Positions 6,920-11,389 are shown, counted from the first letter of the stretch. The stretch: 11,559 bases of DNA from STD2-77 sp964503935 (GCA_964503935.1 CAZDCJ010000033.1:1-11559); one strand, 5' to 3'. Notes: a model not told the origin generated them from the sequence alone. Numbers and translations: made by a program.

Positions 6920-6988
6920 TTTTCTTTTGGACTGGAAGACATGAGTTCGAATCCGAAAGAAAGCCGCTCTGAGATAGCGGGTTTTTTT
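6919..6988 (+). terminator. Attenuator region: 13-bp stem followed by intrinsic terminator
   Basis: The stem 6919-6931 with 6952-6964 has 13 consecutive pairs including two G-U, and begins at the last base of the leader stop codon. It abuts and shares C6964 with the terminator hairpin CCGCT (6964-6968) / AGCGG (6976-6980), which is followed by TTTTTTT (6982-6988). The terminator is clear. How leader translation controls it is not clear from the two stems alone. Confidence 0.72.
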
Positions 6989-7001
6989 ATAGCCAAGATT
7001 C

Positions 7002-7273
7002 CGTTTTCTGCCCGTAAGGCTTTATAGGCAGAAAACGCCTCCTGAAGAGTTGGGGGGTAGAATAGGATGGGAATATCCTTGAAAACAGATATCGGATATC
7101 CATTTCAGGCTTATCTCCTGAAGCGGGTCCGGCGATATCCGAAGCCGGGGGCAATAATCCGTCAAAAATGGACTCGTTCCAGACGGATAAAGGAAAGCCA
7201 CGAGCTGACCGAAACGACCGCCCGTTCGTATCTGAAAGACTATAAATAGGTAGCGCCCCAAGCCGCTACCTAT
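7002..7273 (+). other. Highly structured stretch with four inverted repeats, possible ncRNA or untranslated leader
   Basis: Four perfect stems follow one another: CGTTTTCTGCC (7002-7012) with GGCAGAAAACG (7027-7037); CGGATATC (7093-7100) with GATATCCG (7134-7141), enclosing TTCAGG (7104-7109) / CCTGAA (7117-7122); ATCCGTC (7157-7163) with GACGGAT (7182-7188), with TGGA/TCCA stacked inside; and ATAGGTAGCG (7246-7255) with CGCTACCTAT (7264-7273). None has a T-tract. This density points to a folded RNA. No known riboswitch, T-box, tmRNA or intron signature was recognised. It lies directly downstream of the ilv-type attenuator and ends 22 nt before the assembly gap. Confidence 0.45.
7067..7249 (+). 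CDS. Possible small basic protein, 60 residues (doubtful)
   Basis: ATG 7067 opens a 60-codon frame ending TAG 7247-7249. The product is basic (runs such as LLKRVRRYPKP and KWTRSRRIKE) with no recognised domain. A G-rich stretch GGGGGG lies upstream near 7052, at a poor distance. Most of the frame is occupied by perfect inverted repeats, and its stop lies inside a 10-bp stem, so it may be a chance reading of a structured RNA. It is the only frame of any size between the ilv-type attenuator and the gap. Confidence 0.25.
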   Translation: MGISLKTDIGYPFQAYLLKRVRRYPKPGAIIRQKWTRSRRIKESHELTETTARSYLKDYK

Positions 7274-7295
7274 CTGATCCCTGCTTGCAAAAGAT

Positions 7296-7395
7296 NNNNN
7301 NNNNNNNNNNNNNNNNNNNNNNNNNNNNNNNNNNNNNNNNNNNNNNNNNNNNNNNNNNNNNNNNNNNNNNNNNNNNNNNNNNNNNNNNNNNNNNN
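7296..7395. other. Assembly gap, exactly 100 N
   Basis: The run of exactly 100 N is the usual placeholder for a gap of unknown size, so the real distance between the flanks may be kilobases. It sits between an ilv-type attenuator and a frame that is open at the right edge of the gap. Confidence 0.97.
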
Positions 7396-7496
7396 GGTTA
7401 GAGTTAAAACATAGCTTTGACTTCCCCAAAGACACTGACCAAAAGTCCGTGTCTAGACTAGGATCAATAAGATCTGAATTGGCAGTGGTAGTATAA
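7396..7496 (+). CDS. Open frame emerging from the gap, ends in Leu-Ala-Val-Val-Val
   Basis: From the first base after the gap the frame starting at 7398 is open for 32 codons to TAA (7494-7496). It reads LELKHSFDFPKDTDQ..., with the end SELAVVV. It may be the C-terminus of a gene hidden in the gap, or, from GTG 7449, a short ORF ending in three Val codons. The Val codons GTG GTA GTA (7485-7493) are exactly the 5' arm of a 9-bp stem with TACTACCAC (7509-7517). I do not recognise the protein. Confidence 0.3.
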
Positions 7497-7550
7497 ATAA
7501 ATCAAAATTACTACCACGCTACTCCTTGCCTATAAGATATTCCGTAGGCA
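7429..7550 (+). other. Three consecutive hairpins after the gap
   Basis: AGACAC (7429-7434) pairs with GTGTCT (7448-7453) around an inner GAC/GTC. GTGGTAGTA (7485-7493) pairs with TACTACCAC (7509-7517). TGCCTA (7527-7532) pairs with TAGGCA (7545-7550). No T-tract follows any of them, so they are not intrinsic terminators. They look like part of a folded leader upstream of the gene at 7670. Confidence 0.4.
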
Positions 7551-7571
7551 GAGAATAGAGGATGTATGAGA

Positions 7572-7641
7572 TTTTGAGCTTTTGTTGAATACGGTAAGTG
7601 ATATCGTATTTAACAAAGCCTCAAAAACAAAAGATTGAGGC
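7572..7641 (+). promoter_or_regulatory. Two mutually exclusive hairpins in the leader of the 79-residue gene
   Basis: Segment 7572-7593 pairs with 7605-7626: 20 of 22 positions pair, with one 2-nt internal mismatch and one G-U. The segment GCCTCAA (7618-7624) of this stem can instead pair with TTGAGGC (7635-7641). The second hairpin ends 14 nt before the Shine-Dalgarno of the next gene. The layout suggests a leader that switches between two folds; the trigger is unknown. Confidence 0.5.
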
Positions 7642-7669
7642 TGAAATAAAAAGACAGGGGGAATTTCGT

Positions 7670-7909
7670 ATGAAGACACCGGTTGGGAATAAGGTAATTA
7701 CAATTCCGAGTATGTTCATCCCGGACATCGGGGAATTGAGGAAAGCTCTGGAAGGGCAGACTAGCGCTATCGTAGAAAGCAATGGCGCTGTAAAGATCGA
7801 GACTAGTCCCAGGAACCACCAGTATGTCGTAGGGGTACTAGAAAAAATGGGGCTTTCGCAGAGAACGACAAGGGGTGTATCCCGCGGATGGGAAAAAGTA
7901 TTCTGTTGA
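7670..7909 (+). CDS. Hypothetical protein, 79 residues
   Basis: I do not recognise this protein. It is small and soluble, with a beta-like N-terminus (VGNKVITIPSMFIP), a helix (DIGELRKALEGQ), a second strand pair (AIVESNGAVKIETS) and a basic C-terminal half (KMGLSQRTTRGVSRGWEKVF). This could be a small RNA- or ligand-binding fold, which is speculation. ATG 7670 was chosen because AGGGGGA (7656-7662) sits 7 nt upstream. The frame extends further upstream to GTG 7598, but that extension runs through the 22-bp leader stem. A hairpin TTGAGGAG (7906-7913) / CTCCTCAA (7926-7933) overlaps its stop codon. No promoter is obvious nearby; transcription may come from within or beyond the gap. Confidence 0.7.
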   Translation: MKTPVGNKVITIPSMFIPDIGELRKALEGQTSAIVESNGAVKIETSPRNHQYVVGVLEKMGLSQRTTRGVSRGWEKVFC

Positions 7910-7933
7910 GGAGATTTATTTCTCACTCCTCAA

Positions 7934-8107
7934 AGTCTTTATTTCAAATCAAATAAAGACTGATTCGAAAATGATTTATTTACATATATGCTATATCGGT
8001 TATAAGACATTATTACCATTATTGTCGGGGCCCGGCCCGGCGGTTTTCGACGAGTACAAAAACTGCCAGGCTAGACCCCGACATGTGCCGGGGTTTTAAA
8101 TAAAGAC
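7934..8107 (+). promoter_or_regulatory. Structured leader of the 74-residue gene with competing hairpins
   Basis: AGTCTTTATTT (7934-7944) pairs with AAATAAAGACT (7951-7961), but also with the repeat AAATAAAGAC at 8098-8107, just before the next ribosome binding site. A long composite hairpin spans 8024-8082: GTCGGGG (8024-8030) with CCCCGAC (8076-8082), then GCC/GGC, then GGCGGTTTT (8039-8047) with AAAACTGCC (8059-8067). CCCCG (8076-8080) can instead pair with CGGGG (8089-8093) ahead of TTTT. A 42-codon frame (ATG 7971 to TAA 8097-8099) crosses this region; its codons 14-18, TTA TTA CCA TTA TTG (8010-8024), stop exactly where the hairpin starts. No promoter or Shine-Dalgarno was found for that frame. 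Confidence 0.45.
8076..8097 (+). terminator. Short GC-rich hairpin with T4 tract, possible conditional terminator
   Basis: CCCCG (8076-8080) and CGGGG (8089-8093) with an 8-nt loop are followed by TTTT. It is weak as a terminator. It competes with the larger hairpin 8024-8082 for CCCCG. Confidence 0.4.
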
Positions 8108-8124
8108 AAAAGGAGGAAATCTGA

Positions 8125-8349
8125 ATGATTGAAGCGAAAGAAGAAGATATTGTCGCGATAGAGTCACTGCTTGCGAAAAGCGGATATCCGAAAAGCTGGA
8201 TTTTTGTGCAGCAAATAGGAGGAAAAAAATATGTCGAGCTCGTCGAGAGTCGAATACCTGAAGAAGACATCAGGCATGCAAGAAATATCGTATGGAAAAC
8301 GCTTGTCCCACGGATGACATGCGGGATTTCCGATTCCCGAACCTCATAA
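8125..8349 (+). CDS. Hypothetical protein, 74 residues
   Basis: I do not recognise this protein. It is acidic at the N-terminus (MIEAKEEDIVAIESLLAKSG), with a central PKSWIFVQQIGGKKYVELVESRIPEEDIRHAR. The alternation suggests a small alpha/beta fold. A perfect AGGAGG (8111-8116) lies 8 nt before ATG 8125, one of the strongest ribosome binding sites in the window. The last residues (GISDSRTS) are encoded by the terminator region and the TAA (8347-8349) lies in its loop. The natural C-terminus may therefore have been longer or different, and a small deletion or frameshift near 8310 is possible. It lies between the structured leader 7934-8107 and the terminator. Confidence 0.65.
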   Translation: MIEAKEEDIVAIESLLAKSGYPKSWIFVQQIGGKKYVELVESRIPEEDIRHARNIVWKTLVPRMTCGISDSRTS

Positions 8350-8363
8350 GGTCGGGTTTTTTT
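8336..8363 (+). terminator. Intrinsic terminator after the 74-residue gene
   Basis: CCCGA (8336-8340) pairs with TCGGG (8352-8356), and CCT (8342-8344) with AGG (8349-8351) around one bulged A. Seven T follow (8357-8363). CGGGA (8322-8326) can instead pair with TCCCG (8335-8339), which would block the terminator. Confidence 0.8.
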
Positions 8364-8375
8364 ATAAGCAAAAAT

Positions 8376-8412
8376 CGTCCAGAGCGAAAGCCGGTGGGAA
8401 CGTCCAGAGCGA
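8376..8412. repeat. Direct repeat CGTCCAGAGCGA, two copies
   Basis: CGTCCAGAGCGA occurs at 8376-8387 and 8401-8412. The second copy continues into the small hairpin GAGCGATAGCTC. It is intergenic. Purpose unknown. Confidence 0.5.
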
Positions 8413-8480
8413 TAGCTCTCGGATAAGAATAAAGCTGTAATTGCCGAATCTTCATTATCTTTCATCAAACTTATCATATG

Positions 8481-8636
8481 CTGTCATGCTGAACTCGTTC
8501 CAGCATCCTCGTTACATTACATCTGATCAATATATCCCGATTTGATTTTGTATTATGAGAATCATAAAGCGTGTGAGGATGACATCATATATTTCTGAGA
8601 GGTAGAGATTGGAATGACAGGACAAGACAAGACAAG
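8481..8636. repeat. Palindromic repeat-like element in the leuA upstream region
   Basis: CTGTCAT (8481-8487) and ATGACAG (8614-8620) form ends in inverted orientation. CATCCTC (8504-8510) and GAGGATG (8575-8581) form an inner pair. The left end also folds on itself as ATGCTG (8486-8491) / CAGCAT (8501-8506). The left end resembles a dispersed palindrome with a GTCATGCTGAACT..CAGCAT core that I recall from many bacterial genomes (recall only). The right side ends in three ACAAG units (8622-8636). There is no ORF inside. The rest of 8364-8685 holds nothing I can name. Confidence 0.4.
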
Positions 8637-8685
8637 AGAGTTCCATCATATCAGAGTCGACATTACGATGGACATCCGGAATCCA

Positions 8686-8713
8686 TTGACATCCGAAGTC
8701 TTTCTGATAGAAT
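8686..8713 (+). promoter_or_regulatory. Promoter of the leu leader and leuA
   Basis: TTGACA (8686-8691) and TAGAAT (8708-8713) are 16 bp apart. The predicted start is near 8720. The 12-bp TTGACATCCGAA containing the -35 is repeated with two changes as TGGACATCCGGA at 8669-8680, 17 bp apart start to start. Confidence 0.75.
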
Positions 8714-8734
8714 TTAATCAACTTAAGCAAAGCC

Positions 8735-8827
8735 ATGATATCAATCGCGTCACAATCTGCCGCCGCTATGGCAGGTCAGGAAACTGATCAAGTTTTGGCT
8801 TTGGATCTAAACCTACTACTCGGATAG
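8735..8827 (+). CDS. leuL: Putative leu leader peptide, 30 (or 19) residues
   Basis: ATG 8735 or the in-frame ATG 8768 opens a short ORF ending QVLALDLNLLLG and TAG (8825-8827). Six of the last ten residues are Leu: TTG, TTG, CTA, then CTA CTA CTC in a row. The frame starts 15-50 nt after the predicted transcript start, ahead of leuA, whose product makes the first committed intermediate of leucine synthesis. The last Leu codons (8813-8821) form most of the 5' arm of the terminator 8810-8899. A ribosome stalled there for lack of leucyl-tRNA would cover that arm and allow read-through into leuA. A leader peptide of this kind controls the leu operon of enterobacteria. This sequence is not similar to theirs beyond the Leu run. 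No clear Shine-Dalgarno is visible. Confidence 0.72.
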   Translation: MISIASQSAAAMAGQETDQVLALDLNLLLG

Positions 8828-8899
8828 CTTGCTTTTGAGTCAGCTCGTCTTTTAGCGCGAGAGAAGCGGAAGTAAGCCATATCATGTGGTAGGTTTTTT
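8810..8899 (+). terminator. leuA attenuator (terminator whose 5' arm is the Leu codon run)
   Basis: AACCTACTAC (8810-8819) pairs with GTGGTAGGTT (8886-8895), extendable by one A-T pair, and a T-tract runs to 8899. Inside, GCTTGCTTTT (8827-8836) pairs with GGAAGTAAGC (8868-8877) over 10 bp, with G-U pairs, around a small CTCG/CGAG hairpin. The stop codon of the leader peptide touches the inner stem. Confidence 0.75.
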
Positions 8900-9044
8900 G
8901 TTGCACGAAAGATGAAAGATGATTCCCGCGCGTGAGTAGCTTCATACGCAGAAACCATCTTTTAACCTGATTTTTCAAAAACGGGAAAGACAGATGGATA
9001 TTAGGAACAAACAAAAACAGAAACAAAGACAGGAGGAATAAGAA
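8900..9044 (+). other. Remaining leuA 5' untranslated region
   Basis: AAAGATG (around 8916-8922) and CATCTTT (around 8959-8965) could close one more hairpin. After it the sequence becomes A-rich and unstructured up to AGGAGGA at 9031. No ORF is seen. Confidence 0.35.
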
Positions 9045-10610
9045 TTGACTACATATCCGACGATTGCGGGATTGCATTATCTTGAAGAATTATCAAGAGA
9101 CAGGACAAGATCGGATGAAGTTACGATCTTTGACACGACGCTACGCGATGGAGAACAGACCCCGGGAGTCTCTTTGACTGTTTCTCAGAAATTGGAAATC
9201 GCACGCCAGCTGAGCGAGCTCGGAGTGGACATCATCGAGGCGGGCTTTCCCGTATCTTCTCAGGCGGATAAGGAAGCTGTAAAAAGGATCGCGAGCGGAG
9301 GGCTTGATCCGCTGATCTGCGGACTTGCCCGGACCAAGAAAGTGGATATGGATGCATGTCTGGATACGGGTGTCGGCATGATTCACGTCTTCATCCCGAC
9401 ATCAGAGGTACAGAGAGTGCACACGATCAAAATGAGCCAGGAACAAGTGCTTCAGGCGGCCATCGAAGCCGTGGAATACGTCAAAGATCACGGCGTAAAA
9501 TGCATGTTTTCTGCGATGGATGCTACCCGGACCGAAATGGATTATCTGATCCGGATATATCAGGCGGTCAGGGATGCGGGATGCGATATCATCAACGTGC
9601 CTGACACGGTAGGAATAATGGTTCCTTCTGCCATGCGACAGTTTGTCCGGGATCTCGTGGACGGTGTGGGAGAAGGAATCAAAGTCGATATGCATTGTCA
9701 TAACGATTTCGGTCTGGCAGTGGCTAATTCCCTCGCAGGCGTAGAAGGAGGCGCGACCCAGGTGCAGGTGACGGTGAACGGAATCGGCGAACGGGCTGGA
9801 AATGCTGATCTGGCCCAGACGGTCATGAGTCTTATGTCGATTTACGGCAAGAAGACGAATATCCGGACGGAATATCTGGTAGAAACCTCGAAGCTCGTGG
9901 AGAATTATACAAGGATAAGGCTCCCCCCAAATACGCCTGTAGTGGGACAAAATGCGTTTTCTCATGAGTCCGGTATCCATAGTCACGGGGTATTGGAGAA
10001 GTCCGATACTTTCGAACCCGGCATAATGACTCCGGAAATGGTCGGACACAAGCGGCGTATAGTTCTTGGAAAACATACGGGAAAACATGCGGTTGGAAAG
10101 TCTCTTGAGTCTGCTGGAATAAAGACAAATGATAAGCAGCTCGATGAGATCGTCGAAAGAATCAAAGAGATTGCCGAGAAGGGCAAGCAGATAACGGATG
10201 CCGATCTCTATGCAGTCGCTTCCACGGTCCTCGGCGAACCTAGCCGCGAAGAGAAGATCTTCTGCTTGAAGCAGCTATGCGTGATGACGGGTAACCTCGG
10301 TACGCCGACTGCATCCGTCACGGCATGGTTCGATGGCAAGGAGGCGGTGGTAGCTGATACTGGTGTCGGTCCGGTGGACGCAGCGCTCAAGGCTATCCGG
10401 AAGATACTCGGAGGGGAAAAGAACATAAGACTCCGGGAATTCCGGATAGAAGCGATTACCGGAGGAGCCGATGCTTTGGCAGAAGTATATATCGGCGTCG
10501 AAAATGGAAACGGCAGGGTGGTAACCGCCCGGGGAGCCGATCCGGACATCGTCATGGCGTCCGTAGAAGCTTTAGTCACGGCAATCAATCTGCTGTATAG
10601 GAAAGACTGA
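9045..10610 (+). CDS. leuA: 2-isopropylmalate synthase
   Basis: The enzyme condenses 2-ketoisovalerate with acetyl-CoA to 2-isopropylmalate, the first committed step of leucine synthesis. The 521-residue product has the DRE-TIM signature FDTTLRDGEQTPG (29-41), LGVDIIEAGFPVSS (59-72), metal ligands in HCHNDFG (H217, H219), QVTVNGIGERAGNADL (241-256) and HESGIHSHG (307-315). A C-terminal regulatory domain (about 395-521) is of the type that mediates feedback inhibition. The start is TTG 9045, with a perfect AGGAGGA (9031-9037) 7 nt upstream. Citramalate synthases share this architecture, but the Leu-rich leader and attenuator upstream favour LeuA. No leuB, leuC or leuD is present: the gene is followed by a stranded Shine-Dalgarno sequence and a terminator. 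Codon use and the strong ribosome binding site differ from most genes left of 6700, so acquisition by transfer is possible. Confidence 0.9.
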   Translation: MTTYPTIAGLHYLEELSRDRTRSDEVTIFDTTLRDGEQTPGVSLTVSQKLEIARQLSELGVDIIEAGFPVSSQADKEAVKRIASGGLDPLICGLARTKKVDMDACLDTGVGMIHVFIPTSEVQRVHTIKMSQEQVLQAAIEAVEYVKDHGVKCMFSAMDATRTEMDYLIRIYQAVRDAGCDIINVPDTVGIMVPSAMRQFVRDLVDGVGEGIKVDMHCHNDFGLAVANSLAGVEGGATQVQVTVNGIGERAGNADLAQTVMSLMSIYGKKTNIRTEYLVETSKLVENYTRIRLPPNTPVVGQNAFSHESGIHSHGVLEKSDTFEPGIMTPEMVGHKRRIVLGKHTGKHAVGKSLESAGIKTNDKQLDEIVERIKEIAEKGKQITDADLYAVASTVLGEPSREEKIFCLKQLCVMTGNLGTPTASVTAWFDGKEAVVADTGVGPVDAALKAIRKILGGEKNIRLREFRIEAITGGADALAEVYIGVENGNGRVVTARGADPDIVMASVEALVTAINLLYRKD

Positions 10611-10632
10611 GCCTGAAAAACGATATAAGTTC

Positions 10633-10639
10633 AGGAGGT
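10633..10639 (+). promoter_or_regulatory. Orphan Shine-Dalgarno sequence after leuA
   Basis: A perfect AGGAGGT lies 22 nt after the leuA stop with no start codon at a normal distance. The nearest GTG (10653) is inside the terminator stem and opens only a short frame. It may be the remnant of a lost downstream operon gene. Confidence 0.4.
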
Positions 10640-10649
10640 AAAAAAGCCA

Positions 10650-10675
10650 AAGGTGAGAACGATACTCACCTTTTT
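10650..10675 (+). terminator. Intrinsic terminator after leuA
   Basis: AAGGTGAG (10650-10657) pairs with CTCACCTT (10665-10672) over 8 bp with a 7-nt loop, then TTTTT. Confidence 0.88.
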
Positions 10676-10678
10676 ATT

Positions 10679-10706
10679 TTGCGCTTGGCGGCGGCGGTGT
10701 TATACT
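10679..10706 (+). promoter_or_regulatory. Promoter of the SpoIIM-family gene
   Basis: TTGCGC (10679-10684) and TATACT (10701-10706) are 16 bp apart, directly after the leuA terminator. The transcript would start near 10713. Confidence 0.62.
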
Positions 10707-10731
10707 GAAAAAGTAGCCTTAAGGCAGATAT

Positions 10732-11340
10732 ATGGTGGAAATCATAAATGAGGCCAAAATTTATCTCTATCGCATCAGGAAATATGTCTGGATTTCTCTG
10801 GTGTTATTCGTCGCGGCCGTCCTTGCCGGCTTCTGGGCCGCGGGGAAATACCCGCAGGAAATGGAAGCATATCTTGAGGAAATGCAGGTTTTTTTCTCTT
10901 CCATAGAATCCCCTACCGCTTGGGGCGTATTCCTCAATATCCTCGGCAATAATGTCGAGGCCATGCTCATGGTGGTCCTCTTGGGGATATTCGCCGGGGT
11001 GTTTTCCCTCACTTTCCTGCTCGCGAACGGATTCGTTGTGGGGGTTTTTCTTTATCTTTACTATATCCAAGGGCTTTTGCCGCTCTTTGTCATGGGAATC
11101 CTTCCGCACGGGATTTTCGAAATTCCGGCGATGCTCATTTCGGCGGCAATCGGGTTTCGGATCGGCGCTACGGTAGTAAGGAAGATCTTCCGGAAGAAGG
11201 AGAGCCTCACATATGAGCTTGCCGAGGGCATCAGATTTACCGTTCTTTATATAATCCCTGCTCTTATCCTGGCCGCGTTCATCGAAGCTTATATAACCCC
11301 TTATTTCATCGCTTTGGCAGAGAACGGCTTCGGACTATAG
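10732..11340 (+). CDS. SpoIIM-family (stage II sporulation protein M-like) membrane protein
   Basis: The 202-residue product is a multi-pass membrane protein with about five segments (18-38, 67-90, 95-118, 128-147, 168-188). It carries the features I associate with the SpoIIM/DUF95 family: the ILPHGIFEIPAMLISAAIGFR block (123-143), with PHG.xE at 125-130, and the C-terminal FIEAYITP (183-190). In Bacillus SpoIIM acts with SpoIID and SpoIIP in septal peptidoglycan removal. Homologues are widespread in non-spore-formers, where the role is not settled. None of the other sporulation genes is here and sporulation is not implied. ATG 10732 has AAGG (10720-10723) 8 nt upstream. The gene has its own promoter and is followed by a short T-rich hairpin and the tRNA gene. 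Confidence 0.87.
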   Translation: MVEIINEAKIYLYRIRKYVWISLVLFVAAVLAGFWAAGKYPQEMEAYLEEMQVFFSSIESPTAWGVFLNILGNNVEAMLMVVLLGIFAGVFSLTFLLANGFVVGVFLYLYYIQGLLPLFVMGILPHGIFEIPAMLISAAIGFRIGATVVRKIFRKKESLTYELAEGIRFTVLYIIPALILAAFIEAYITPYFIALAENGFGL

Positions 11341-11357
11341 AGCAGCTTTGCTTTTTT
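11339..11357 (+). terminator. Weak hairpin plus T6 after the SpoIIM-family gene
   Basis: AGCA (11341-11344) and TGCT (11349-11352) with a 4-nt loop are extended by A-T and G-U pairs, with TTTTTT at 11352-11357. The stem is short, so this is marginal. Confidence 0.4.
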
Positions 11358-11368
11358 GGAAAATCGTG

Positions 11369-11374
11369 TATAAT
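11369..11374 (+). promoter_or_regulatory. -10 box of the tRNA-Ala gene
   Basis: A perfect TATAAT lies 15 nt before the tRNA, preceded directly by TG. The -35 (TTTGCT, 11347-11352) is poor. Confidence 0.6.
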
Positions 11375-11389
11375 GGACGGGTAGTCTCT

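Noticed and set aside
6929..6963. Possible tRNA fragment because of GAGTTCGAATCC
   Set aside because: The T-arm stem does not pair and no acceptor or anticodon arm is found; the segment belongs to the 13-bp stem before the ilv-type terminator.
7022..7435. 137-residue minus-strand frame
   Set aside because: It is created by reading through the 100 N gap.
8376..8412. CRISPR array from the repeated CGTCCAGAGCGA
   Set aside because: Only two 12-bp copies at 25-bp spacing, no spacers of regular size and no cas gene.
8720..9044. T-box riboswitch upstream of leuA
   Set aside because: No AGGGTGG-type T-box sequence or antiterminator bulge is present; the Leu-rich ORF and codon-overlapping terminator explain the leader better.
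9402..10088. Long minus-strand frames under leuA
   Set aside because: Shadow frames of a strongly conserved gene, with no promoter or ribosome binding site.
10732..11340. Evidence for sporulation
   Set aside because: SpoIIM-family proteins occur widely in non-sporulating bacteria and no other sporulation gene is present.
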